In this document: positions 10,301-17,639 of the stretch, piece after piece
Layout of the letters: each line of letters begins with the position of its first letter
Position numbering within the stretch: position 1 is the stretch's first letter
Source: Herminiimonas fonticola
GTDB taxonomy: Bacteria > Pseudomonadota > Gammaproteobacteria > Burkholderiales > Burkholderiaceae_D
Length of the DNA: 64,000 nt
Assembly: GCF_003293745.1 (NCBI RefSeq)
Contig: NZ_PTLZ01000003.1
Location: 245,208 to 309,207, forward strand
Reading direction: 5' to 3'
The notes under the pieces: model-generated
Database searches by the model: none
What the model saw: only the letters and a program-made list of their open reading frames with translations
What the model was told of the DNA's origin: nothing
Translations under genes and position numbers: made by a program

Positions 10301-12446
10301 GATAGCGACACTGAACGCTATTACTGCTGCGGGTGGTTTCACCTTGGATAACGGCAATACCAATCTTGCCGTGGCAGGCAATATCAACACGACTAACAGT
10401 GCAGTGTCGATGGCTACGGGTACTGGTAGTTATACTCAAAATGCAAATATCGACATCGTGGCCGGTAGCGGCCCGATTACAATCAGTGCCGATACGGTAA
10501 CTATCAACGCCAATACTGGTAACAATGCACTGACCACTAGTGGCGCGTTGACCCTCAAGGCAAAAACTGCCGGCCGCGCAATGTCCCTGGGCGGTGCGTC
10601 TGGCTTTGATCTGTCCACTGCAGAATTGACAGCGTTGGCAACCGGTGCCACCGGAGCTATCGTGATTGGTGATGCGGCCAGTACAGGTGTCATGACCATA
10701 GGCTCGGCGGTCAATCTTGCAGGGAAAACCTTGACACTGAATGCCGGCTCCATTACCGATATCGGCGTAAGAACCATCACTGCCAGCAACGTCAACCTGA
10801 ACGCAAACGGACAAATCGGTAGCAGCAATGCAGACGGCATTGATATTGCCGCCAGCAACCTCAGCGTCAATACGACAGGTAACGCTGATGCCTTCATTCG
10901 TACCGGTGCGATCAACCTCGGTGCAGGAAGTGAAGGCAGCAATGTCGGCAGCGCTACATTGGATATCGTCGCGACCGGTACGGTGACGCAAACAGCAGGC
11001 ACCGGCAACATCACGGCAGGCGCCTTGAATGTAAAAACACTGTCGGCAGGTATCGCCAATATCACTCTGAACAACAACGGTAACGATGCCGCAACAGTCA
11101 ATTTGCAAGCACGCAATGCCGCAGACACCAGCAATGCCAGTGGCACCATTCAATATAGCGGTAGCGGTGGTTTCGATGTCGCCACCGTAGCAACGGCTGG
11201 TAATGCAACCTTGTCGGCAGGTGGTGTGGTAACTCAATCCGGCGGGATAGGCTCAGCCGGCCTCGCACTTGACGGAGCTGGCGGCGATTACACCTTGCGT
11301 CACGCCAGCAATGCAGTAAGCACACTGGCTGCGAATGCCAGTGCCATTGATTACAGTCAGACGAATGCCTTGATAGTTGGCACAGTTGGCGCGATGAGTG
11401 GCGTCAGCACCACAGGTACTGCCAAAATTGAAACCACAGGAGCCAGCGCCAACCTGACGCTGAACAACGCTGTTTCATCGGCAGCTACAGGTGATGCCAT
11501 CGTCTTGAAAGCCGGATCATCGAATGCTGCGGGCGTAGCGACGGGAGGCCAGTTCATCAATACGGTAGGAGCTGGCGGCCTGACCGCGTCGACCGGCCGC
11601 TATCTGGTGTATAGCGGCGACCCTGGAACAAGTACGGAAGGTGTCAGTGGTTACAGCAAACGTTATAACAGTGCCGCAACTTATACCCCGGGCGGCACAG
11701 CAGATACGTTCATGTATCGCATCGCACCTACCTTGACCATCACTGCCGATAACACCGCACGGGTATACGGACAAAGCAATCCGGTGTTCACCGGAAGTAC
11801 TGCCGGTTTTATTGATGGCGATACGGCCGCTAGTGTTGGCGTCAGCCGCAGTAGCACGGCGGTGTTCAATACACCGGTTGCGGCGAGTCCTGCAACCATC
11901 ACGGTTGCCGCGATCAATAATGAAAATTACACCTTGGCATTGACCGATGGCCTGATGAGCATCAGCAAGGCTTCCATCAGCAACGTTACCGGCATCACTG
12001 CCGCCCACAAAATATTTGATGGCAATGTCAGCGCTACACTCAATACTGCTAGCGCCGGGTTCAACGGCATCGTCGCGGGCGATGTCCTCAATGTCGCGAC
12101 CGCTTCCGGCACTTTCGACACGCCGGCAATTGGCACTGGAAAAACCGTGCAAATCAACGGCATTACACTGGCCGGCATTGCCGCTGCAAACTACACGCTC
12201 GCCAGCGATACGGCTACAACGACAGCCAGCATCACAGGTTCGGCGCCAAGTGCATCTGAGTCATCTAAAACAACGCTCAATTTGAACTCACCACAAGTAG
12301 TTGCTGCATCAAAGTTGACGATAGAGGAAATCAATGCATTGCTTCAAAAAACGCCTACTGCCAGTGGGGAAAGCGATACGGAGTGTGAGGACGGGGGTGC
12401 ACAAAACCGGCCGGCAGGCGGCAGCCATCGTTCAGGGGGATGCTGA
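4395..12446 (+). CDS. Filamentous-haemagglutinin-type two-partner-secretion adhesin (TpsA), ~2,683 aa
   Basis: The ATG at 4395 has GGAG 6 nt upstream; a GTG at 4383 is in frame but lacks such a site. The N-terminus is a long basic signal region ending near LALALPTG. The haemagglutination-activity (TPS) domain follows, with NWQTFNIGAGQSVQF and the NP-x-G motif as NPIG in FLVNPIGVMF. The body is long Gly/Ala/Thr/Asn-rich repeat sequence predicted to fold as a beta-helix. It includes recurring GAITQTGA-type units and a 425-codon long-range duplication. Near the C-terminus are an MBG-like domain (ARVYGQSNPVF) and a YDG-like domain (KIFDGNVSATL). The protein ends in a Gly/Cys-rich tail. TpsA proteins are exported by a TpsB partner and mediate adhesion. 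Here the adjacent TpsB is truncated, so export would need another transporter. Confidence 0.9.
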   Translation: MKTSSTHASKHGCRLWAVQTVIVRLSRKITVTYRLRAQRRLSQLMAIMLTSISPLALALPTGAELVAGQASISTPTANSMMVNQATNKAILNWQTFNIGAGQSVQFVQPASSSVALNRVVGNQASSIYGSLTANGQVFLVNPIGVMFAPGAQVNVGGLLASSLGISNENFLAGKYTFGGDAGGAVENYGNIRTNGGGYVVLAAPTVNNAGSIDAHGGSIELLAGSRVTVDNSGAGLVKFSVDAAAVQAAIVNSGTMTADGGHVGLLASAMGDAMATVINQTGVIRANSAVERNGVITLSGGSNGVVKVAGTIKAAGAVDGLSGGSVKILGDKVALLDDARVDVSGKAGGGTALVGGDYQGKGAEQNASKTLISSGAVIDASATNTGNGGKVVVWADDATRFYGDIKATGGTLAGDGGFVEVSGKQALDLHGSIDVAAPAGIGGKVLLDPQDIVLNTTIQVSPPNNANGTPDVAFADAPDPGTYTIQVADVTGYSELFLQASRDITLASALSMGAGNSVRLEAGNNITTNTGATLAITGAGSINLKADADSSGTGTLALGAAVSSQAGGITLSGASVTSTAAGSIATTGAANSDAGQLTITSGGIVNLAGAITATGGAAGAGLSGRAGGTVNVTGVGGVTTAGISVSGSNGGAGNTAGGNAGTINVANSGSGNITTGALTASTGNTVGTGASGVAGSIVVNNTAAAGNATTGVVTTTGGTKGDGGNIALSALGLFASGNIISSGGTTITGNAGRNAGTVSVTGAGINLGASTVTANGSAGLGTSQTGGAGAAVTLTSTAGITQTGAMTASGGAGSAANGSGGNAGSIAVSNTVAGNISLGALTVSTGATVGTGVGGIVGSIAVTNDATSASLGTGNLSTVGAAGGNGGNITLASQGDVTVTGTLNTSGTVLAAGTRAGSNAGNISITGINRSVSGTVTASGSAANGVSQAGGNAGTVSITGTGTLNTAAVTAQSGAATAGGAGGNAGSITLSGSTVANSGALTTSGGTNGAGGAVNITSQGTIGLNSIAAAFGAGSTVRGDVTLLAGGAITQTGSIIAGNLNATTANAAGSAITLSNAGNDAQNINLQVRDGTVAAVGTSNAPAAISYRDSNAVVVSGINNGTGAGGNLTLTTAGALTQTGAIVAANTSITAGAANSVTLQNAGNDFSGPVAVGSALNVSLADANDLILGTSTVSGTLNVNSTGAITQTGALTVTGLTTLAAGTANDITLNTATNNFSTVAVTSGKDVSLRDSNALIVGTSTASNNLALVAGGAITQTGAIVTPGLSAKTLLNAGAAITLSNAANEVNTVDLRARNGADTANVAGAISYTDASALTVAATQSTSTVTLIAGDALTQSGAIAASTLTATTRNNAGAAITFNNSANDVTTANLQVRDLAGTANAAAAIAYTDANAVAISGVNNGTGVGGNVTLNAGGSITQSGAMNTAILAANLTGAASSLTLGTAGNNIAQLSNITTPGGFTLANGNNAVNIGGVINTTNTGVSISSGTAATTFTAGASIASTGGNVVLTNSNASKVLGSVDTTGGAAAGNFTITGAGAVSQQAGTALKIKGATAIAAGAANNVTLTEVGNDFGGAVAIASGLNVAVTDSSALALGTSAVSGTLDVNAAGPVTQTGALTVTGLTTLAAGSGNDITLNNAANNFSTVAIASANNASLRDTNALVVGTSTASNNLDLIAGGAITQTGAITASNLSAKTLINGGAAITLTNPGNDVGNVDLRARNTADTANAAGAISYTDVNALNLAAAQSTSTVALIAGDALTQSGAIAASTLTATTRNNAGAAITFNNNANDVTTANLQVRDLAGTANAEAAIAYTDANAVAISGINNGTGTRGNVTLNAGGAITQSGAITAASLSAKTLVNAGAAITLNNAGNDVATLDLRARNAADTANANGAISYRDAGDFNIASVATTGALTLQSNGNIDQSGGVTAASLAVSGTGTGAVNLGTQANTIATLNAITAAGGFTLDNGNTNLAVAGNINTTNSAVSMATGTGSYTQNANIDIVAGSGPITISADTVTINANTGNNALTTSGALTLKAKTAGRAMSLGGASGFDLSTAELTALATGATGAIVIGDAASTGVMTIGSAVNLAGKTLTLNAGSITDIGVRTITASNVNLNANGQIGSSNADGIDIAASNLSVNTTGNADAFIRTGAINLGAGSEGSNVGSATLDIVATGTVTQTAGTGNITAGALNVKTLSAGIANITLNNNGNDAATVNLQARNAADTSNASGTIQYSGSGGFDVATVATAGNATLSAGGVVTQSGGIGSAGLALDGAGGDYTLRHASNAVSTLAANASAIDYSQTNALIVGTVGAMSGVSTTGTAKIETTGASANLTLNNAVSSAATGDAIVLKAGSSNAAGVATGGQFINTVGAGGLTASTGRYLVYSGDPGTSTEGVSGYSKRYNSAATYTPGGTADTFMYRIAPTLTITADNTARVYGQSNPVFTGSTAGFIDGDTAASVGVSRSSTAVFNTPVAASPATITVAAINNENYTLALTDGLMSISKASISNVTGITAAHKIFDGNVSATLNTASAGFNGIVAGDVLNVATASGTFDTPAIGTGKTVQINGITLAGIAAANYTLASDTATTTASITGSAPSASESSKTTLNLNSPQVVAASKLTIEEINALLQKTPTASGESDTECEDGGAQNRPAGGSHRSGGC
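7848..8700 (+). repeat. Long internal repeat of the adhesin, copy 1
   Basis: This segment recurs 1,275 bp (425 codons) downstream at 9123-9975 with constant spacing at every anchor checked (7848/9123, 7989/9264, 8163/9438, 8412/9687). The last 250-300 bp are nearly identical by eye, while the first part is more diverged. The frame is kept, so the repeat adds structural modules to the fibre. Confidence 0.85.
9123..9975 (+). repeat. Long internal repeat of the adhesin, copy 2
   Basis: This is the second copy of the segment at 7848-8700. Near-identity around 9687-9960 against 8412-8685 suggests recent duplication or ongoing gene conversion within the adhesin gene. Confidence 0.85.
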
Positions 12447-12558
12447 AAATAGGCAAGCGGGTTTTAGCTGCAAGTCACAGCGATTTTCAATGTGAATTTA
12501 AGTGAATTTCAGTTGAAGAGGGCATGCCCGCACTGTCCTAATACACTATAATTTCCGA

Positions 12559-13911
12559 ATGGAAATGACGTCCCACGCACCGCTTGCCAGTTTTATTGAT
12601 CTATTGATGGATGCCGTCTTTGCGGTCAATGCCGATGGGTGCGTCGTCTTTGCAAGTGCATCGTGTGAACGTATTTTTGGATACACCCCGCAAGAAATGG
12701 TCGGAAAGACCATGTTCGATATGATCGTTGAAGAAGATCGCGAACGAACCCGGCAGTCGGCGCGTGACGTCATGTTAGGCTATCCCCAATTCCATTTTGA
12801 AAATCGCTATATCCGCAAGGATGGGCAAATCGTCCACATCATGTGGGCAACACGCTGGTCGCCGGCAGATCAATTACGGATCGGTGTTGCGCGCGACATC
12901 ACCGGACTCAAACGAGCAGAGTCGATGCAGGCCGTGCTTTATTTGATTTCCGAAGCTGCGTACGCTGCCGAGGATTTGATTGCGCTGTTTAAACGTATTC
13001 ATCAGATCGTTGGCACGCTACTGCCAGCAGATAATTTTTCCGTTACGCTGTACGACGAAGAAAAAGACCAACTGAGTTTTCCATATCGTATTGACGAGGT
13101 CGAACAGACTTCCGACGTATCCAAACCCGCCGCCGGGACGCTCTGTGCAGAAATTATCCGTAGTGGACAGCCCTTGCTGCTCACGCCGGAGACGATGGCT
13201 GCTCGCCTGGAAGAATTGCAAGTCACTGCCGAGCAGAATTTGCTCTGCTGGCTTGGTGTCCCGCTTAAATCGCACAAGGGCATGATCGGTGTTTTGATGG
13301 TCAAAACCTACGTCGGCGGCGCGTGTTACAGCGAAAAAGATCAGGAATTACTACAGTTCGTCTCTACCCAGATTGCCATCGCCATTGAGCGCCAGCAAAT
13401 GCAAAGCGGGCTGCTGCATATGGCGCAGTATGATCAACTGACAGCTCTTCCCAATCGTGGATTTTTGTACGATCGTCTGAAAGTCGCGCTGGCAACAGCA
13501 CGTCGGGAGCAAGGGCGATTGTCCGTGCTTTATCTTGATCTGGACAAATTCAAACAGGTCAACGATACCTTGGGCCATGACATCGGAGACCTCTTGCTGC
13601 AAGAGGTTGCCAAGCGCTTGAAGCAATGCATGCGCGAATCGGATACCGTCGCCCGTATAGGCGGCGATGAGTTTGTCGTACTGCTACCAAGCATCTCCTT
13701 GCCTGAACAAGCCGAGTTGGTGGCTGAAAAAGTCCGTCATGCCTTGAACAGTCCCTTCAATATAAACGGCCACTACCTGAACATCAGGTCAAGTATCGGG
13801 ATCGCGCTCTATCCCGAACATGGCGACAACGAGCAGCAACTGCTCAAACATGCCGACAATGCCATGTATCTCGCTAAAAATAATGATCATCGTAGCCGGA
13901 TCGACAGTTAA
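12559..13911 (+). CDS. PAS-GAF-GGDEF diguanylate cyclase
   Basis: The 450-residue protein has three recognisable parts. An N-terminal PAS domain covers about residues 8-125 (DAVFAVNADGCVVFAS, IFGYTPQEMVG, ending VARDITGLKRAE). A GAF domain covers about 135-285. A GGDEF domain follows from about residue 290, with DQLTALPNRGFLYDRL and an intact GGDEF signature. An RESD sequence lies five residues before GGDEF and matches the RxxD inhibitory site for product feedback. The enzyme should make cyclic di-GMP from GTP in the cytosol in response to a PAS/GAF signal. It has no membrane segment. It lies 112 bp downstream of the adhesin gene on the same strand. A regulatory link to surface attachment is an attractive inference but not shown. 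Confidence 0.92.
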   Translation: MEMTSHAPLASFIDLLMDAVFAVNADGCVVFASASCERIFGYTPQEMVGKTMFDMIVEEDRERTRQSARDVMLGYPQFHFENRYIRKDGQIVHIMWATRWSPADQLRIGVARDITGLKRAESMQAVLYLISEAAYAAEDLIALFKRIHQIVGTLLPADNFSVTLYDEEKDQLSFPYRIDEVEQTSDVSKPAAGTLCAEIIRSGQPLLLTPETMAARLEELQVTAEQNLLCWLGVPLKSHKGMIGVLMVKTYVGGACYSEKDQELLQFVSTQIAIAIERQQMQSGLLHMAQYDQLTALPNRGFLYDRLKVALATARREQGRLSVLYLDLDKFKQVNDTLGHDIGDLLLQEVAKRLKQCMRESDTVARIGGDEFVVLLPSISLPEQAELVAEKVRHALNSPFNINGHYLNIRSSIGIALYPEHGDNEQQLLKHADNAMYLAKNNDHRSRIDS

Positions 13912-13945
13912 CTGAACGATCCTTTCGGGCGCATCAGTCCACTAA

Positions 13946-14839
13946 TTATTTGCTGAAGCGCTGAACCAGAAAATCGATAAATGCTCTCGCTCGTGCCGTC
14001 TGGTTACGTCGATTTACGTAATAGACAAACAGGTCAGCCGATGGCAAGTTGAACTCGGGCAGTATGACCTTGAGGCGACCGCTTTCCAGATACTTGGCCA
14101 AATCCCATTCTGAGCGAATCAGGATGCCGTGACCATCGAGCGCCCAGCCGAGGACAATGTCACCGTCATTGCTGGCCAGCGCTCCCTGGACTTTCATCAC
14201 TTCGCTTTGTTGCTCGCGGGTAAAGCGCCAGATGCCATAGGCTTCATCGTTCTGCCTGTGAATAATGCAGCGATGATGCGCAAGGTCGGCGAGGATGGCG
14301 GGTGTGCCGTATTGCTCCAGATACAGCGGCGATGCACACAGAAATCGTCTGTTAGTCATCAGGCATCTGGCGTTGAGTCTTTGATCCGGCAAAGCGCCAA
14401 AACGGATTGCCATATCAAACCCGCCTTCGACCAGATCCACAGGTTTGTCGGTTAATTCGACTTGCAGCTCGACGTGTGGATGGCGCTTGGCGAATTCTGA
14501 AACTAGAGGCGCAATTGTCGTGCGGCCAAAACCCAGCGTAGCGTTCACGCGCAACAGACCGCGCAAATCCGTTTTGCTGCTGGATACGGCATCTTCCATT
14601 TCCCGCAACTGTTGCAGAATCCGGGTCGCATGCGACAGGTAGGTTTCGCCTTCCTTGGTCAGGCTGATACTACGCGTCGTCCGGTTGATGAGGCGTACGC
14701 CCAGCTTGGCTTCCAACTGCGCCAAACGCTTGGTGGCAGCGGGCGGAGTTATATCCAGTGCACGTGCCGCAGCGGACAGATTGCCGTGGCGCGCGATCAA
14801 AATGAAGAATTCCAGTTCAGATGCAAGGTCGTTTTTCAC
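13946..14839 (-). CDS. LysR-family transcriptional regulator (divergent from tartrate dehydratase gene)
   Basis: This is a 297-residue LysR protein. The N-terminal winged helix-turn-helix (about residues 1-60) contains NLSAAARALDITPPAATKRLAQLEAKLGVRL, and a type-2 periplasmic-binding-like effector domain follows. It is transcribed divergently from tarD across a 130-bp gap that holds an inverted repeat. LysR proteins usually regulate the adjacent divergent gene with its substrate as co-inducer, so control of tarD by tartrate is the simple inference. The C-terminal region (NRRNQTARARAFIDFL) is of the CrgA/DmlR-like type; DmlR itself controls D-malate metabolism. The effector is not determined by the sequence. 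Confidence 0.88.
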   Translation of the reverse strand: MKNDLASELEFFILIARHGNLSAAARALDITPPAATKRLAQLEAKLGVRLINRTTRSISLTKEGETYLSHATRILQQLREMEDAVSSSKTDLRGLLRVNATLGFGRTTIAPLVSEFAKRHPHVELQVELTDKPVDLVEGGFDMAIRFGALPDQRLNARCLMTNRRFLCASPLYLEQYGTPAILADLAHHRCIIHRQNDEAYGIWRFTREQQSEVMKVQGALASNDGDIVLGWALDGHGILIRSEWDLAKYLESGRLKVILPEFNLPSADLFVYYVNRRNQTARARAFIDFLVQRFSK

Positions 14840-14848
14840 GGAGCGTTA

Positions 14849-14885
14849 TTCACCAAAAGTTAATAATCAACTGATTTTGGGTGAA
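14849..14885. promoter_or_regulatory. Inverted repeat between divergent LysR and tarD genes (candidate operator)
   Basis: TTCACCAAAA (14849-14858) is mirrored by TTTTGGGTGAA (14875-14885), with one extra base in the second arm. It sits at the start of the LysR gene and about 85 bp before tarD. That is the usual place for a LysR recognition site controlling a divergent pair. Binding is inferred only. Confidence 0.45.
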
Positions 14886-14969
14886 GTATAAGCGCACTTT
14901 AAGCAGATAAGCTGGCGACTCACTGCAACATGCCGTAACCGAGCAGTAACTGAATACTTAGGAGAAGAA

Positions 14970-16136
14970 ATGAGAATCGTCGAAATCCGCGAAAAAACCC
15001 TGCCCATCAGCTCGCCCATCCGCAATGCCTACATCGATTTCAGCAAAATGACGCTGAGTCTGGTGGCTGTGATTACCGATGTGATTCGCGATGGCAAGCC
15101 GGTGGTCGGTTATGGCTTCAACTCCAACGGTCGTTACGGCCAAGGCAAACTGATGCGCGAACGCTTCATTCCGCGCTTGCTGGAAGCCGATCCTGATTCC
15201 CTGATCAACGACGCCGGCGACAATCTCGATCCGCACAAAATCTGGGCGACGATGTTCACGAATGAAAAACCGGGCGGTCATGGCGAGCGCTCGGTTGCGA
15301 TCGGCACTATCGATATGGCTGTGTGGGACGCCGTGGCGAAGATAGCAGGCAAGCCGCTGTTTCAATTACTGGCGGATCGTTACGGCAATGGCACGCCAGA
15401 TCGCGAGATTTTTGTGTACGCCGCCGGCGGTTATTACTATCCCGGCCAGAATCACGAAAAGCTCAAGGATGAAATGCGCAGCTATATAGACCGCGGCTAT
15501 ACCGTGGTCAAAAAGAAGATAGGTGGCGAATCGCTGGATGAAGACTTGCGTCGTATCGATTCGATCTTGAGCGTTTTGCAGGATGGCCAGAAACTGGCCG
15601 TCGATGCGAATGGTCGCTTTGATCTGGATACCGCGATCCAGTACGCCAAAGCCTTGTCCCAATACGACTTGTTCTGGTACGAAGAGGCGGGCGATCCGCT
15701 GGATTTCGAGCTGCAGGCGACCCTACGCAATTACTACAAGAACCCGATGGCAACCGGTGAAAACCTTTTCTCCATGCAAGATGCACGCAACTTGATCCGT
15801 TACGGCGGCATGCGCGCGGATCGCGATTACCTTCAATTTGACTGCGCCTTGAGTTACGGCCTGGTGGAATATCTGCGCACGCTGGACATGCTGAAAGAAC
15901 ATGGCTGGGCTAAGACCCGTTGCATTCCGCATGGCGGCCATCAGATGTCCTTGAATATTGCCGCAGGCCTGGGTCTTGGCGGCAACGAGTCCTATCCGGA
16001 TTTGTTTCAGCCTTTCGGCGGCTTCCCGGATGGTGTGAAGGTCCAGAACGGTTACATCACCATGCCGGATTTGCCGGGTATTGGCTTTGAAGGGAAGGCC
16101 GATTTGTATCAGGAAATGCAGAAGTTGTTAGCCTAA
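14970..16136 (+). CDS. tarD: D(-)-tartrate dehydratase, enolase/mandelate-racemase superfamily
   Basis: The 388-residue protein reads closely like the characterised D-tartrate dehydratase TarD of Bradyrhizobium: SSPIRNAYIDFSKM near the start, NEKPGGHGERSVA, and CIPHGGHQMSLNIAAG near the end. Superfamily catalytic elements are present: lysines at 181-183 (VVKKKIGG), metal ligands D212 (VDANGRF), E238/E239 (WYEEAGDP) and E264 (TGENLF), and a histidine in the PHGGHQ motif (H321/H324). The enzyme dehydrates D-tartrate to oxaloacetate with Mg2+. A clear AGGAG ribosome site precedes the ATG. No tartrate transporter or second catabolic gene is adjacent, so uptake must be encoded elsewhere. Confidence 0.88.
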   Translation: MRIVEIREKTLPISSPIRNAYIDFSKMTLSLVAVITDVIRDGKPVVGYGFNSNGRYGQGKLMRERFIPRLLEADPDSLINDAGDNLDPHKIWATMFTNEKPGGHGERSVAIGTIDMAVWDAVAKIAGKPLFQLLADRYGNGTPDREIFVYAAGGYYYPGQNHEKLKDEMRSYIDRGYTVVKKKIGGESLDEDLRRIDSILSVLQDGQKLAVDANGRFDLDTAIQYAKALSQYDLFWYEEAGDPLDFELQATLRNYYKNPMATGENLFSMQDARNLIRYGGMRADRDYLQFDCALSYGLVEYLRTLDMLKEHGWAKTRCIPHGGHQMSLNIAAGLGLGGNESYPDLFQPFGGFPDGVKVQNGYITMPDLPGIGFEGKADLYQEMQKLLA

Positions 16137-16146
16137 TTGAGATGCC

Positions 16147-16171
16147 GCCACGCTGATGTACTCAGCGTGGC
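16147..16171 (+). terminator. Hairpin after tarD
   Basis: GCCACGCTGA (16147-16156) and TCAGCGTGGC (16162-16171) form a perfect 10-bp stem around a 5-nt loop, 10 nt after the tarD stop. No T tract follows, so it may act as a 3' stabiliser or a weak terminator. Confidence 0.5.
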
Positions 16172-16360
16172 ATGCATCCAGAAGCAAGGGGAGAGCGCAA
16201 TGCCTCCAGGAAAGATGACTATTTTTGGCGAACAAAATAGTGATTAAGAACAAGAGAAATTTCTAAAGTTGTTTAGCTAAATAAGCTCGTAAGAACATGA
16301 TTATTAATTTAATTTTCATTAAAAAATAAATCACTTTAAGTATTCATTATCCTGAATACC

Positions 16361-16519
16361 TCAGCCTTTTCTCTGTTTCTTCCAAGCATAAATATCCATA
16401 CGAGATTGCTGTTGTTTGTCGGCAATGCTCACATTAACGAATACGGCTTGCGTCGTTTTTGAAGTCGCTTCAGATGTCGAAGCGGACTCGCCGGCTTGCA
16501 ACTGTGCAATGCGTTGCAT
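16361..16519 (-). CDS. Small hypothetical ORF (52 aa), possibly a remnant
   Basis: An ATG at 16519 opens a 52-codon frame ending in TGA at 16361-16363, with a TAG just upstream in the same frame. The product begins MQRIAQLQAGESAS, has a polar Ser/Thr-rich first half and ends in a basic KKQRKG tail. I do not recognise it. No strong ribosome binding site is visible. It lies in a stretch without other genes, so it may be the tail of a decayed gene rather than an expressed peptide. Confidence 0.3.
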   Translation of the reverse strand: MQRIAQLQAGESASTSEATSKTTQAVFVNVSIADKQQQSRMDIYAWKKQRKG

Positions 16520-16876
16520 GACAAACTAAAGATTGCGTCAATCGGATTCCAGCGTTCTGAAAAGCACCTGCGCCGGATAAGACCCCCCCCTGCAAAACAA
16601 AAACTGAATGGCGTGGAGTGAACCCCTCGGGCTGGACCAGAGAAGCAAGATGAAGTGATACGCTTGTCGAGCCTTCGCCAGACAGTGGAAGGTGGATCAG
16701 TTGGAGAGGGTCAACTCTGCGAGCAAATCAACAACCACCTCCTGCGATCGATTTGAAAGTAGTACCACAAGCCTCACCTAAAGCTGGCGCGAAACAACCT
16801 AAGCGCGAAACAGCCGACCTGGCACTGTGATTCAAGCCACATCGAATACTGGCTATTCGAAACGTGGCATTAATAG
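16520..16876. other. Gene-free stretch with C8 tract and a possible protein-tail remnant
   Basis: No complete gene is seen. A run of eight C lies at 16583-16590. One plus-strand frame reads as a proline/lysine-rich tail (PPPAIDLKVVPQAS, then KQPKRE) before a TGA near 16830, without a usable start. This could be the end of a lost gene, and it is followed within about 50 bp by a strong terminator. Nothing here is recognised. Confidence 0.3.
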
Positions 16877-16911
16877 AAAAAGGGCCTGGTGTAAAAACCA
16901 GGCCCTTTTTT
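16877..16911. terminator. Strong bidirectional intrinsic terminator
   Basis: AAAAAGGGCCTGGT (16877-16890) pairs with ACCAGGCCCTTTTT (16897-16910) around a 6-nt loop, with a further T at 16911. Both strands show a GC-rich stem followed by a T run. It can end leftward transcription from the small secreted-protein gene that stops at 17041. No intact plus-strand gene ends just before it. Confidence 0.85.
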
Positions 16912-17040
16912 CATCGCTTCGAAAAACTGTTCAACCTTGGGTATGAGGTGCTGTATTGAAGACGAAATGCCAATGCTGCAGTCAGTTAACGCAGAGATGG
17001 CCGTTGCGAAAGGTGCTTATAGCACGAGGCAAATGACGTT

Positions 17041-17388
17041 TTAACACTCCCACTCATAGAGTATTTTGTGAACTGCCGCCTTGCGTTCTTTTACCTGGTC
17101 TTGCACAGAGCTGTTGTTTAGCTGGCTAGCCATTGAGTCAAGGTTTGCAAGATCTTGTTTTGCCGCCTCGCACACGTATTTATTGCGGCCAGCAGGCTTG
17201 GTCGCACGGGATGGCTTTCCGGTTTCGCGTTCATCACGCGTGGTTTGCTTTGTTGCTTCGATTTTGCAAGCCGATTTGGAATAAGTCGTTTGGCCATCAA
17301 CGATGCACTTGTAGGCGCGTGATTGTGCAGATGCTGTTTGCGTGAAGGTCAATGCGGTGGCAATCAGGAGCAGATATTTGATATTCAT
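17041..17388 (-). CDS. Small secreted protein, DUF4124-like
   Basis: The 115-residue product has a clear signal peptide (MNIKYLLLIATALTFTQTASAQ). A short segment YKCIVDGQTTYSKSAC follows, resembling the DUF4124 domain (a short fold with K/C residues near the exported N-terminus). The remainder is charged and ends in WEC. Four cysteines remain in the mature part and could form disulfides in the periplasm. The function of this domain is unknown. The gene stands alone between a terminator and the mocA relic. Confidence 0.6.
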   Translation of the reverse strand: MNIKYLLLIATALTFTQTASAQSRAYKCIVDGQTTYSKSACKIEATKQTTRDERETGKPSRATKPAGRNKYVCEAAKQDLANLDSMASQLNNSSVQDQVKERKAAVHKILYEWEC

Positions 17389-17520
17389 GAAAGCCGCTTG
17401 TTAAGTTTGCTTAGCGTTGATTATGCTACATCCGCATTAAAGTTGCTGTTTCGCAATAAATTAAATCATTTTCTTTTGAACAATGATCGACACGAGCCGC
17501 CAGCCCGCAGACGCTTTGAA

Positions 17521-17580
17521 ATCTGCTGAAGTGTCGATCTCGTAGTGGATGCCCGGATCAATGACCTCGACCCTTGTGAC
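17521..17580 (-). pseudogene. Relic of the mocA 3' end
   Basis: These 60 nt match 22961-23020, the 3' end of the intact mocA gene, at about 56 of 60 positions by eye and in the same orientation. The translated frame keeps the C-terminal MocA signature VEVIDPGIHYEIDTSADF, against VEVNDPGIHYDIDTSADL in the intact gene. Sequence on both sides is unrelated, so only the tail of a former copy survives. It lies at the promoter-distal end of the molybdenum hydroxylase operon, the side opposite the present mocA. Confidence 0.8.
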
Positions 17581-17639
17581 ACGTTTGGAAATTTTCCTGT
17601 TTGGGCCGCTAAGTAATGACGGATAAACGCAGCGCTTAT

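Noticed and set aside
5870..12178. Long minus-strand open frames opposite the adhesin (for example 8375-9631 and 10242-11237)
   Set aside because: They arise from the repetitive Gly/Ala/Thr codon pattern of the plus-strand gene. The products are low-complexity Val/Ala/Pro or Cys/Arg/Gly strings without domains or ribosome sites.
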